Shown here in pieces: positions 32,016-40,027 of a stretch of DNA of 47,816 bases. Below the pieces are notes generated by a model. That model was not told the DNA's origin. It searched no databases and saw only the letters and a list, made by a program, of their open reading frames with translations. The translations under genes were made by a program, and so were the position numbers. Source of the DNA: Candidatus Aenigmarchaeum subterraneum SCGC AAA011-O16 (GTDB taxonomy: Archaea > Aenigmatarchaeota > Aenigmatarchaeia > Aenigmatarchaeales > Aenigmatarchaeaceae); assembly GCA_000405245.1 (NCBI GenBank), contig ASMQ01000002.1, positions 1 to 47,816 of the forward strand. Direction: 5' to 3'. Position 1 is the first letter of the stretch. Every line of letters begins with the position of its first letter.

Positions 32016-32312
32016 CTACCCGAAAATTCCGCCAAAACCTTCCGCAGCTCTGTCCTGTTCTTCCTTTATCTTATGTCTGGCTTTCAACAATTCTTTTTCG
32101 TCAGCCTTTTCAACAAAATCCTTGATTAGCTCTTTTGCCCTATGAACACCTTCATCTGCTCCATCTATAAGAAATATAGAACCATCTTTACTAAGATCTA
32201 GCATTTTAGCATCCCTGATAGTTATTCCTAGTCTGCTTGTGACATCATCCTTTTTTAAGATTTCTTCAGCCTTCTTGGCATTCACACCTTTTACTAAGAT
32301 TATCCAATCCAT
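32016..32312 (-). CDS. Small conserved-looking protein, unknown
   Basis: This 98-residue soluble protein has an alpha-beta pattern (MDWIILVKGVNAKKAEEILKK, DGSIFLIDGADEGVHRAKELI). The C-terminus is charged and helical and ends in a Gly/Phe-rich tail, GFGGIFG. The start is a strand followed by a helix, somewhat like a ferredoxin-like or ACT-like fold. I do not recognise a named family. It diverges from the membrane protein at 32357 across a 44-base AT-rich gap. Confidence 0.65.
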   Translation of the reverse strand: MDWIILVKGVNAKKAEEILKKDDVTSRLGITIRDAKMLDLSKDGSIFLIDGADEGVHRAKELIKDFVEKADEKELLKARHKIKEEQDRAAEGFGGIFG

Positions 32313-32356
32313 GCAATTACCATAAGTGTATTTAAATGATATGTTAAATTATTTAT

Positions 32357-33199
32357 ATGTTTGTAGCTGGACTTCTTAGAAGGAAAGAATTGTTTGTAAT
32401 CGTCTTCTTTGTTCTATTGTTTCTGTCAATATTTTTGCCTTCTGTCCAGGTCCTCAAAGACTATACGATACTTTCAATAATTACTTTGTTGTTTTCAATC
32501 CTCTCCGGTTCTGCAACAGCCTCCGCATGGTCGGAATTTGAAAGGGCCAGAAGGTCCGTAGGTCAGGAAGCATCAGAAATAACAAATATTTACACGAATA
32601 TTAGTGTTTTTAATAAAAAAATTCAAAATAAATTCAGGGAATTACTATATAAATATTTGGTCTACTCGGTGATTGTACCTTGGGAAAAAATAGAGAAAAT
32701 GAACAATGTTTTCTATGATATTTCCAAATTTTTGATTAGGCTTAAAATGAGAAATAAAACCCAAGAAATGGCGTTGAAGGAGATTGTGAGCACGTTAGGC
32801 AAATGGGAAGATTCTAGAGAAGAACAGGTAAGTTTAGGGACTTCTAGAATAGCTCCTGTACGCTGGTTGATGTTAATTATTTTGGGCGGGACCCTGATTT
32901 TTGTTTTGTATGTAATAAAAACAAGTGACGTGTTTTCGATTATCCTGACAACCCTGATATCGCTTGCAGTGATTCTAGTCCTCATAATTATTAAAGACTT
33001 GGATGACTATTCATTCGGGGAGAGCGATTTTGTTTTGAATTCTTTTTTCCCGTTGTTTGACATGATCAAAAAACCCAGATTCTATTGGGAAGAACATATA
33101 AAATCAAAGGCGATCAGTGTCCCTAAGGGAGTTAAAAATTACACCACAAAAATACCAAAAAAATATGAAAAAGATCTACTGGACGTACTTAAAGAATAG
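32357..33199 (+). CDS. DUF4239 (bestrophin-like) family membrane protein, probable
   Basis: The 280-residue protein has two N-terminal membrane helices (ELFVIVFFVLLFLSIFLP and TILSIITLLFSILSG) and two more near 170-215 (WLMLIILGGTLIFVLYVI, IILTTLISLAVILVLIII). Between them is a helical cytoplasmic part. SVGQEASEITNIYTN and the late IIKDLDDYSFGE resemble the patterns of DUF4239 proteins, though similarity by eye is moderate. The function is unknown; relatives are suspected ion channels. The stop codon abuts the 3' end of tRNA-Thr on the other strand. Confidence 0.6.
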   Translation: MFVAGLLRRKELFVIVFFVLLFLSIFLPSVQVLKDYTILSIITLLFSILSGSATASAWSEFERARRSVGQEASEITNIYTNISVFNKKIQNKFRELLYKYLVYSVIVPWEKIEKMNNVFYDISKFLIRLKMRNKTQEMALKEIVSTLGKWEDSREEQVSLGTSRIAPVRWLMLIILGGTLIFVLYVIKTSDVFSIILTTLISLAVILVLIIIKDLDDYSFGESDFVLNSFFPLFDMIKKPRFYWEEHIKSKAISVPKGVKNYTTKIPKKYEKDLLDVLKE

Positions 33200-33272
33200 A
33201 GCCTCAGGAGAGATTTGAACTCCCGACCTGCAGTTTACGAGACTGCCGCTCTACCAACTGAGCTACTGAGGC
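33200..33272 (-). tRNA. tRNA-Thr(CGU)
   Basis: Acceptor GCCTCAG pairs with CTGAGGC, the D stem is GCTC/GAGC, and the anticodon stem is GCAGT/ACTGC. The loop CTCGTAA gives anticodon CGT, and the T arm is GGGAG/CTCTC with one wobble pair. The discriminator base is T, as is usual for archaeal tRNA-Thr. There is no intron. It directly abuts the stop codon of the membrane-protein gene on the plus strand. Confidence 0.95.
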
Positions 33273-33374
33273 ATAAAGTATAAAATTGCTAAAGACCTTA
33301 AATAAATTATAATTTAGGCTTACAAAAACACAAGGTTTAAAACCTTTATGTAACCACTTATTAAAAGGATTTGA

Positions 33375-33812
33375 ATGATTCAAAAAGAAGAAGCAAATGA
33401 GAAAATACAGAAAGGTTGGCTAAGAGCTTGGTTGATGTTTGAAGTCTTGGCTGTGAATAGCAAAGCAGCAAAAGAGGCTTTAGAAGAATTGATAGAGAAA
33501 TTGGATAAAGACGAAAGAGCAAAATTATATAAAAGAGAGTTCACTGACATTCAAAAAGTCGACAAACCTCTTGAAAATATAGAAGTAGGCTATTCGCAGA
33601 CTTGCGAGATCGAATTTATTACAAAAAACCTTGATAGTTTGGTTCAAATTGTTACAGAATATGGTCCTTCCGCAGCTGAGCTTTTGGAGCCAAGCGAATT
33701 GAAACTAAGACCTGGAGAAGCTCAAGCCATTCTCAATACAATTTCAAGCATGATGCACCAGTTTGCTTCAGCAGGAATCGGCGGAATAGTTTTTGTAAGG
33801 GGAGAAAAATGA
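33375..33812 (+). CDS. Conserved archaeal hypothetical protein
   Basis: The 145-residue soluble protein is helical at the start (GWLRAWLMFEVLAVNSKAAKEALEELIEKL), then has mixed alpha-beta content. TEYGPSAAELLEPSELKLRPGEAQAILN and a C-terminal GIGGIVFVRGEK are distinctive. No metal or nucleotide motif is seen. It overlaps the following membrane regulator gene by four bases (ATGA), so the two are translated together, and it may be a cytoplasmic partner of that regulator. Confidence 0.65.
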   Translation: MIQKEEANEKIQKGWLRAWLMFEVLAVNSKAAKEALEELIEKLDKDERAKLYKREFTDIQKVDKPLENIEVGYSQTCEIEFITKNLDSLVQIVTEYGPSAAELLEPSELKLRPGEAQAILNTISSMMHQFASAGIGGIVFVRGEK

Positions 33813-34735
33813 AGGCATTTTTAGGAATTTTGATAGGGTTAGTATATTTAACGGCCCCTGTTTTTGCTCAGGGAATCTCAAATTTTGACGGTAATGCGAA
33901 GATTGAAGGCGGAGATGTAGTCCACAATGTTTATACTATAACGTTCGAAGCTGGGCAGTACACCGAATTAAGATTGCCACTTTTTTACGATATTCAGAAT
34001 TTTAAATCAACCGCGAATTTCGATAATCTGAAATGCAGTGTTCAAAGACAGACATTCGGAACCGACGTTATTTGTGATATTTCCGGGATAACAAGCGATA
34101 AAAGAGAACTTACCATAGAGTACGATTCACTCGAAACAATTAAAGTTGTTGACAACCAATCTCTTTACAAAGAAGATCTCCATATACCCTTTTCTGTGGT
34201 AAATTTCTTTTTCAAAGTATCGTTGCCTGAGGGTATGATTTTGATTGAAAAAAGTGACCTCTTCCAGCCTTTTCTCCCTAAAGACGGCGAACCAGCTACA
34301 GATGGTAGAAGAATACTTGTCTTCTGGAAGAGGATAGGCTTAGTTGCAGGCGAAGATCTGAGCTTCCAAGCGGCTTACGAACCCTCGAGAAGGTCCAATT
34401 CCCAAGGTTTCTTTTTGGGTGATACAAACAACTTAATAGGGGTCATAGTTGTTATAGGGGCTTCACTTGCAGGTCTCGGGCTTTATTGGAGAAGAACCAA
34501 ACCTGTCAGAATGATACTCCCTTTCCTTAAATCTGACGAAAAGAAGGTTTTTGAAGCCTTAATGAAGCATGGGGATGGCGTTAACCAGAAGCTTATAGTC
34601 AGGGACAGCACCTATTCTAAGGCAAAAGTGTCAAAAGTACTGAAAAGCCTTAATGAAAGGGGTCTTGTGAAGCTCGAAAGGGTCGGTAGGACAAATAAGG
34701 TGTATATGGTCAAGGAAATTCAAAAGAAGACCTAA
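33809..34735 (+). CDS. Membrane-spanning winged-helix transcriptional regulator
   Basis: The 308-residue protein has a signal-type N-terminus (FLGILIGLVYLTAPVFAQG), an outer beta-rich domain of about 190 residues, and one membrane helix at about 212-232 (LIGVIVVIGASLAGLGLYW). A cytoplasmic winged helix-turn-helix follows at about 245-303 (KKVFEALMKHGDGVNQKLIV, then SKAKVSKVLKSLNERGLVKLERV). One chain therefore joins an outside sensor to a DNA-binding domain. It lies directly upstream of the S-layer gene and could regulate envelope genes; that target is inference. Confidence 0.8.
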   Translation: MKAFLGILIGLVYLTAPVFAQGISNFDGNAKIEGGDVVHNVYTITFEAGQYTELRLPLFYDIQNFKSTANFDNLKCSVQRQTFGTDVICDISGITSDKRELTIEYDSLETIKVVDNQSLYKEDLHIPFSVVNFFFKVSLPEGMILIEKSDLFQPFLPKDGEPATDGRRILVFWKRIGLVAGEDLSFQAAYEPSRRSNSQGFFLGDTNNLIGVIVVIGASLAGLGLYWRRTKPVRMILPFLKSDEKKVFEALMKHGDGVNQKLIVRDSTYSKAKVSKVLKSLNERGLVKLERVGRTNKVYMVKEIQKKT

Positions 34736-34739
34736 AACT

Positions 34740-34766
34740 CCTCTGGAAACAATTAGAGAGGTTTTT
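34740..34766 (+). terminator. Weak hairpin with T tract after the membrane regulator
   Basis: CCTCT (34740-34744) can pair with AGAGG (34757-34761), followed by five T. The stem is only five pairs and the loop is 12 bases, so this is a modest terminator candidate separating the regulator from the S-layer gene. Confidence 0.35.
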
Positions 34767-34836
34767 ACTTTTCCAATCATAGCTGAAAAGCATTGAGAAA
34801 CAATTAAACATTGCCTTAGAAACTGTTTCTTGTATC

Positions 34837-34844
34837 TTATATAT
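34837..34844 (+). promoter_or_regulatory. TATA box of the S-layer gene
   Basis: TTATATAT is the best TATA match between the regulator and the S-layer gene. Transcription would start near 34866, giving a leader of roughly 145 bases before the chosen ATG at 35013, unlike the mostly leaderless neighbours. Confidence 0.5.
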
Positions 34845-34880
34845 GCCAGTCTATACCATTATAGTACACGTAAGGTGCCA

Positions 34881-34962
34881 TCTAGCTATTGCTAGCTAGG
34901 CTAACTTTTTTGGTGCGCGAGAGATCGCACATTTGGCGCCAAAAATGCGCATTCACCGCGCA
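34881..34962 (+). promoter_or_regulatory. Structured GC-rich leader of the S-layer gene
   Basis: Several symmetrical elements lie in this untranslated region. They are a hairpin CTAGCTA-TTGC-TAGCTAG (34882-34899) followed by a run of six T, and GTGCG/CGCAC pairing at 34913-34917 and 34926-34930. Two adjacent palindromes, TTTGGCGCCAAA (34932-34943) and AATGCGCATT (34944-34953), complete the set. The GC-rich parts contrast with the AT-rich surroundings. They may stabilise the message, attenuate it or bind a regulator. Confidence 0.55.
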
Positions 34963-35012
34963 AAACCGAGGTGATGAAGAATCATTTCGGGAATAAAGGA
35001 GGAATGAAAGAA

Positions 35013-37451
35013 ATGCAATTTAGAAAATTAACTGCCGTAGCAGGTTCGGCTTTGATTGGAGCTTTGTCCATAGCCGCGCCAGTTTTAGCGTCTACGGTGA
35101 GTCAAGTAGGACAAATAAACAGTTTAGTTAGTGTCGACCAAACGACACAAGCAGTTAGCTTCCCATGGTTCGTAGTGGGAGCTTCAGCTCAGACAGCAGA
35201 TGTCGCAGGTGCTGTAGATGTTGCAGTAAGACTAGCAGCACAAGCAAAGACAACTGTTTCAGTTTCAGGAACAGGGGCTGCCGTTAATGGAATAAGTAGG
35301 AATGGAATAAGAATCGGTGGTTCTAATGTGAACGCAGCTGGAAACTTAGCCAACGCCACAACAGGTGGTTCTGCATTCCCATCTGGAACTCTAAGAGCAA
35401 TCCATTATCCAAACCTCTTTGATGGAACCCTTACTTACCAAGGTTCATCCTATAACGTCAGAGATGACGTGGATGTATCTGGAGTATTTGTAAGGAACGG
35501 TTTGAGCGTAGAGAAGGTCAACGGAACCTTAACACTGGATATTGGTGACAACGATTTGATCTACGACTACATTTTCGGAACAACGATCGTAGGTATCGGT
35601 GGTATTAGCAATCCAAACTACACCTACCCAGTAGTTGTTAAATTAATGGGTAAGCCGTTTACAATAGTGGGTTCTGATGCGACAACCATAAAAGCCTTAG
35701 TAGGAGCCACTGGAACATCTGATGCAACAACAGGAGTGACTTATGGAACATACACAGCATATGCGACAGAAGGTGCAACAGACTCTTGGGCAAAAGTCGT
35801 TATAAAAGATGCAACAGGAAACACAGTAGATAGTTTAATCATATCGAATACACAGAGCAAGGACTCTTCTGCGACCGGTCTAACCATTAAAGTAACATCT
35901 GTAAAGGCTAGACAGGACAACACCATAGTAGGTGCTGATCTGGTTGTTGGTCCAACAGGTTCTGTTGAACACACGTATGATTCGTCTGCTGATGTAACAA
36001 GTACAGGAACTACAAGCGATAGATTCCCAGGAGAAACACAATGGGCCATTGATTTCCAAGCAGCAAGTGGAACAGCTCAAGGTGCTGGTAACCTTGCAAC
36101 AAACAGTAAAATAAGAGTAGTTTACTTGCCAAACACTGCATCAGGAAACAATGTTTTCCTAAGAGCAGGACAAAGTATATCGCTACCAGGCAACTTTGCA
36201 AACTTAGGGCTTTTGGGCTTCAATACAAATACATTTGCAACTGTAACATTGAAACCTGTAGGTCCTATATCTGGTTACTTCCAGAACGGAACTCTAATGT
36301 ACACAAACTTGTACGGTTTGCAAATATCTTCGGATACACCAGGTTCGATTTGGAGCCTACAAAACAGTGCAACGCTTGGAAAGAACAACCCATATGCAAA
36401 AGCATACGTGTTGTTCAACTCTAGTAATGGAGCAAACGGTGGTGTTGTTGCAGTAGGATATCCAGATCCAACTGGAAAAATCCTATTAAACGACACAATA
36501 AAGCCGTCACCAACTGCAAACTCTACATTTGGTAGACAAGAGTATGCATGGGCAAATCTTTGGACAGGCACTGCTCCAATACCAACTGGTAACTTTGTTG
36601 ACTTTCCGTTTATTATAAACCAAGGAGAAACGGATTTTGTCTTAAACGTTACAGTGTCAGTTGGTCTAGCTTCGACAACAGTAACTGCGAGTACTAATAT
36701 CAGAGCATGGGCAGGTGCAGGTTCTTCAATCGCTGCCGCAGCCGCTGATCAGACTGGAGTGGTGATGGACTGGAGAAACACAACAACTTGGGGAAGTGAC
36801 TTCTCTTCGACACCTATGAAAATTCAGTTAGGTACAACCCTGAATAGCAGGGATGCGAGAGAAGTTAACATATCAACCGAAGGTTTCGCAGTGACAAACA
36901 GTCAATCCGGACAAGATGGAAGTAGTGCACAACAGAATGTCGTAACAGACTCTGGTATCCAGCTTATTAACCAGTACGATAATGGACCTTCAGAAAAGGT
37001 TGTGATACAGTTCCCATCCAAGACATTGGCTGCAAACATTTACTTCGGTCAGTTGACTGGTGGAGCAACAGGTGCTGGAACAGCAGACAAAATAATACCA
37101 ATAACCACTGACGTGGTAAAACTTGACAGCGAAGTCACTGCCGCAGATCAATCTGCAGCAGATTTGGTCTTAGTTGGAGGACCTTGCGTTAACACCCTAG
37201 TCGCAGCTTTGAATACTGCAGGCAAATTTGCATACAGTTGTAGCAGTTGGCCAGGAAGCAACTTTGGTTGGATTGGTCTAATCAACGATGCTTTCGCAAC
37301 TGGTAAGACTGTATTGATAATTGCCGGTACAAGAGCAGCTGATACAGACTTAGCAGCAAGAGTAGTCCAAGATGGAACAAAACTCGCTGGAAGCATAAAG
37401 TCTTCGGTTCAGGTAACTGGAACTACAATTAGCGATGTCGTCGTAACTTAG
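35013..37451 (+). CDS. S-layer protein
   Basis: The mature cell-surface lattice protein is about 810 residues. I choose ATG 35013 because AAGGAGG (34996-35002) is ideally spaced for it and it gives a normal signal peptide, MQFRKLTAVAGSALIGALSI, then AAPVLAS. Starts at 34971 (GTG), 34974 and 35004 are in frame but poorly spaced from any SD. After the signal, VSFPWFVVGASAQTADVAGA and, at the C-terminus, DLVLVGGPCVNTLVAAL and KTVLIIAGTRAADTDLAARV are the two halves of a domain typical of archaeal S-layer proteins. The middle is Thr/Ser/Asn/Gly-rich with many N-glycosylation sites. It is probably among the most abundant proteins. Confidence 0.9.
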   Translation: MQFRKLTAVAGSALIGALSIAAPVLASTVSQVGQINSLVSVDQTTQAVSFPWFVVGASAQTADVAGAVDVAVRLAAQAKTTVSVSGTGAAVNGISRNGIRIGGSNVNAAGNLANATTGGSAFPSGTLRAIHYPNLFDGTLTYQGSSYNVRDDVDVSGVFVRNGLSVEKVNGTLTLDIGDNDLIYDYIFGTTIVGIGGISNPNYTYPVVVKLMGKPFTIVGSDATTIKALVGATGTSDATTGVTYGTYTAYATEGATDSWAKVVIKDATGNTVDSLIISNTQSKDSSATGLTIKVTSVKARQDNTIVGADLVVGPTGSVEHTYDSSADVTSTGTTSDRFPGETQWAIDFQAASGTAQGAGNLATNSKIRVVYLPNTASGNNVFLRAGQSISLPGNFANLGLLGFNTNTFATVTLKPVGPISGYFQNGTLMYTNLYGLQISSDTPGSIWSLQNSATLGKNNPYAKAYVLFNSSNGANGGVVAVGYPDPTGKILLNDTIKPSPTANSTFGRQEYAWANLWTGTAPIPTGNFVDFPFIINQGETDFVLNVTVSVGLASTTVTASTNIRAWAGAGSSIAAAAADQTGVVMDWRNTTTWGSDFSSTPMKIQLGTTLNSRDAREVNISTEGFAVTNSQSGQDGSSAQQNVVTDSGIQLINQYDNGPSEKVVIQFPSKTLAANIYFGQLTGGATGAGTADKIIPITTDVVKLDSEVTAADQSAADLVLVGGPCVNTLVAALNTAGKFAYSCSSWPGSNFGWIGLINDAFATGKTVLIIAGTRAADTDLAARVVQDGTKLAGSIKSSVQVTGTTISDVVVT

Positions 37452-37477
37452 AAAGGGCAACCCCCTTTCTTTTTTTT
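37450..37477 (+). terminator. Hairpin plus T-tract terminator after the S-layer gene
   Basis: AGAAAGGG (37450-37457) pairs fully with CCCTTTCT (37463-37470) around a five-base loop. A run of eight T follows (37470-37477). The stem begins within the stop codon. This is a strong intrinsic-type terminator for archaea and would limit read-through into the next genes. Confidence 0.65.
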
Positions 37478-37508
37478 CTTTTTCCTTTACTATGCTGGAG
37501 GTATCTAT

Positions 37509-38132
37509 ATGGAGCAGGAAAAACCTAAACGAAAAATTGATTATACAAGCATAGGAGCTCTAGTCTTATTTTTAGGAATAGTTTTTGTTGTTTTCACCGT
37601 CGGAATCAGCACACCACAAAAAAGCCCTTATGAAAGAGAATTTGGCGGAACAACACTCCATTTCAGATCTAATTTAGACGAGGCTGCAAAAGTTCCTGTT
37701 TACCCAAGCGAAAAAGCATTGAATGACACATTAATCAACGATAGCATAAGATGGCTTAACACCGCAAAGTACAGAATTGCTTACATAGACAATGCGACCG
37801 AAGATCCTGTTTATTATGCTGCTGCAATATCTTTGGCATCGCATCTGACTACTATAAACACCCTTTATTATCCAAGCGAAGACCGTAAAACCGTGGATTT
37901 GTATCCTGTGAAGTCTGTTGACGAAGCTTACAACTCAACATACTTTAAAATACCTATATTTTTGCTTTTAGGCCCCTCGCATGCAAATGAAACATCAGTA
38001 ACAGTCAGAGGAGATCTAAGCCTTATAATCATCCAAGGAAAAGACTTTTCTAAAACAGACCGGACATACACAGATTTAGAGCTTGCTGCAGACAAATTAA
38101 TATTAGTTTTAATGGGCAATAATGCAAAGTGA
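37509..38132 (+). CDS. Membrane-anchored extracellular protein, unknown
   Basis: The 207-residue protein has a basic N-terminus, one membrane helix (ALVLFLGIVFVVFTVG, about 18-34) and an outer alpha-beta domain. The outer part has FKIPIFLLLGPSHANETSVTV and LSLIIIQGKDFSKTDRTY, with no catalytic motif I can name. GGAGGT lies seven bases before the ATG. It overlaps the glycosyltransferase gene by 11 bases, so translation may be coupled. It could present or accept a glycan or assist S-layer assembly; this is a guess from position. Confidence 0.6.
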   Translation: MEQEKPKRKIDYTSIGALVLFLGIVFVVFTVGISTPQKSPYEREFGGTTLHFRSNLDEAAKVPVYPSEKALNDTLINDSIRWLNTAKYRIAYIDNATEDPVYYAAAISLASHLTTINTLYYPSEDRKTVDLYPVKSVDEAYNSTYFKIPIFLLLGPSHANETSVTVRGDLSLIIIQGKDFSKTDRTYTDLELAADKLILVLMGNNAK

Positions 38133-39363
38133 TATTATGGCAAACCTAATAGATGACATTTTAATCTCCATGTTCTCTTTTTGGGTACTGTTTTTCTCAT
38201 TCATGTTTCTAGTAATATTTTCTGAGAAAAAAGACAAACTCCACTCAATACCGAGTTTGTCAAAACTCCCCAGTCTCTCGATAATCATACCAGCTTACAA
38301 TGAAGAAAAATCTATTGAAACTACAATAAAAAACGTCAAGAGTCTGCTCTACCCTAAAAGATTATTAGAAATTGTCGCTGTTGACGATGGCTCCACGGAC
38401 AAGACACTCGATATTTTGAAAAAAATTAAAGGCTTAAAAGTAATAAGCAAAAGACATGGCGGGAAGGCTACTGCATTGAATGTAGCCTTGGGAAAAGCTA
38501 AAGGCGAGTTATTTGCTGTTATAGATTCTGACTCTTTTCCGAAAAGAGACGCTCTTTTGAAATCTATTCCATACTTTTCTGATGAATCAGTAAAAGCTGT
38601 GACAACCTCCATATTTATTTACAAACCTAGGAATTTGCTGGAAAGAATGCAGCAGATTGAATACGCGATAATAGCTTGGGGAAGAAAACTTCTAGAATTT
38701 TTAGACAGTGTTTCTGTTACTCCGGGGCCCTTGAGCATTTACAGAACAGACACTTTAAGAGAAATAGGAGGATTTGATACAAAAATTGTAACAGAGGATA
38801 TTGAGATTGCATGCAGACTGCTCTCTAAAAATCATAAAGTTAAAATGGCTTATGATGCAAGAACGTTCACAAGAGCTCCTTCCACTTTTAAAGAATGGTG
38901 GCATCAAAGAATAAGATGGAATGTTGGAGGCATGCAGATAATTTCAAAATACGGAAAATCGATTTTCAGGAGCGGATCTTTTGGGATGTTCGTGCTTCCT
39001 TGTATGATACTTTCCTTTGCTCTTACTTTTGGAATGCTCGGATACGGTTTGTACAGAATTGGGAAATGGATAATGATTTCAGGGACAGTACTTTCGAATT
39101 TAATTTTCTTCGGCTTTAATCCCCTTTATAATGTTCAATACCTTTTCATTCCTGATGTTTTGACAATATTACTGCTTGCTATTCTAGTAACATCTCTGAT
39201 AACTACAAGAAGAGCATTGCGTTCCACCCGTATAACAATTAGTAAAAAAACAGCGAATTACATTTTTAATTTGGCAATATACTTTTTTGTTTATCCCGGA
39301 GCATTCGTTTTTAATATGGTGGCCTCTCTATGGAAGTTTCTAAGAAAAGATTACATGTGGTAG
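38122..39363 (+). CDS. Membrane glycosyltransferase, family 2
   Basis: The 413-residue processive-type GT2 enzyme has an N-terminal membrane helix (about 15-36). Its GT-A domain has LSIIIPAYNEEKSIETTI, VDDGSTDKTLDIL, AVIDSDSFPKRD (DxD), VTEDIEIACRL (catalytic TED) and QRIRW (QxxRW). Two to four membrane helices follow to the C-terminus. The layout matches poly-N-acetylglucosamine or cellulose-type synthases. Met6 (38137) is another possible start. Placed just after the S-layer gene, it may build a surface polysaccharide or glycan. Confidence 0.9.
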   Translation: MQSDIMANLIDDILISMFSFWVLFFSFMFLVIFSEKKDKLHSIPSLSKLPSLSIIIPAYNEEKSIETTIKNVKSLLYPKRLLEIVAVDDGSTDKTLDILKKIKGLKVISKRHGGKATALNVALGKAKGELFAVIDSDSFPKRDALLKSIPYFSDESVKAVTTSIFIYKPRNLLERMQQIEYAIIAWGRKLLEFLDSVSVTPGPLSIYRTDTLREIGGFDTKIVTEDIEIACRLLSKNHKVKMAYDARTFTRAPSTFKEWWHQRIRWNVGGMQIISKYGKSIFRSGSFGMFVLPCMILSFALTFGMLGYGLYRIGKWIMISGTVLSNLIFFGFNPLYNVQYLFIPDVLTILLLAILVTSLITTRRALRSTRITISKKTANYIFNLAIYFFVYPGAFVFNMVASLWKFLRKDYMW

Positions 39364-39364
39364 C

Positions 39365-40027
39365 ATGCGAAATGTCTTCTTGAAATCAGCAATTATTACA
39401 GCCATAATCTTCTTCATAGGAATATATTTGGGTACATGGCTTGACTCTAATAGACTGCAGGAAATAAAAACTTCTTTGTCACAGAATGAAGTTGATTTGG
39501 ACGACATACGATTACAGAGCATAATTTTTCAAAGTTCTCTCGGATCCAAAACATTCTGTAATGCCGCATTCAAAAGTAATTTGGATTTGAACGGTAAGGC
39601 ATACGATCAATGGGTCAAAATCGAAGAATATGAAAAATCGAACAGATTTGATACCTCTTCATTAACATTGGAAAAAATACGCTACAACCTTCTCCAACTT
39701 CAGTTCTGGGTCAATAGCATAAACATAAAGAATGAATGTAATACAAACTACTCGAATGTCGTCTATTTTCATTTAGGTGAAGAGCCCATTTCTGATAGTG
39801 TCAGGATTGAACAGTCTACTCTTTGGACAATGCTCCAGGAAATAAAAACACAATGCGGAGATAAAATAATGCTAATTCCTCTTCAGACTGATTTGAATAT
39901 CGGTTCAATAAATCTGGTTTTAGAAAACTACAATGTTACGCAGATGCCTGCTGTTCTCATTAATGATAAAACAGTTCTTTACGGACTTCATCAGAAAAGC
40001 GAGATACTCGGTTATCTGAACTGTTAA
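39365..40027 (+). CDS. Membrane-anchored thioredoxin-like protein without a CXXC site
   Basis: The 220-residue protein starts with a membrane helix (AIITAIIFFIGIYLGTWL) and a helical stretch. Its last 90 residues look like a thioredoxin fold: VVYFHLGEEP, MLIPLQTDLNIGSINLVLENYNVTQMPAVLIND, with the cis-Pro type TQMPAV. The usual CXXC is absent, and the cysteines at CNAAF and ECNTNY lie elsewhere. It is probably outside the membrane and non-catalytic, perhaps a scaffold. It begins one base after the glycosyltransferase stop. Confidence 0.6.
   Translation: MRNVFLKSAIITAIIFFIGIYLGTWLDSNRLQEIKTSLSQNEVDLDDIRLQSIIFQSSLGSKTFCNAAFKSNLDLNGKAYDQWVKIEEYEKSNRFDTSSLTLEKIRYNLLQLQFWVNSINIKNECNTNYSNVVYFHLGEEPISDSVRIEQSTLWTMLQEIKTQCGDKIMLIPLQTDLNIGSINLVLENYNVTQMPAVLINDKTVLYGLHQKSEILGYLNC

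Noticed and set aside
34971-35012. Longer N-terminus for the S-layer protein starting at GTG 34971
   Set aside because: The SD sequence AAGGAGG lies inside this stretch and fits ATG 35013, which gives a standard signal peptide; the extension would add a charged lead.
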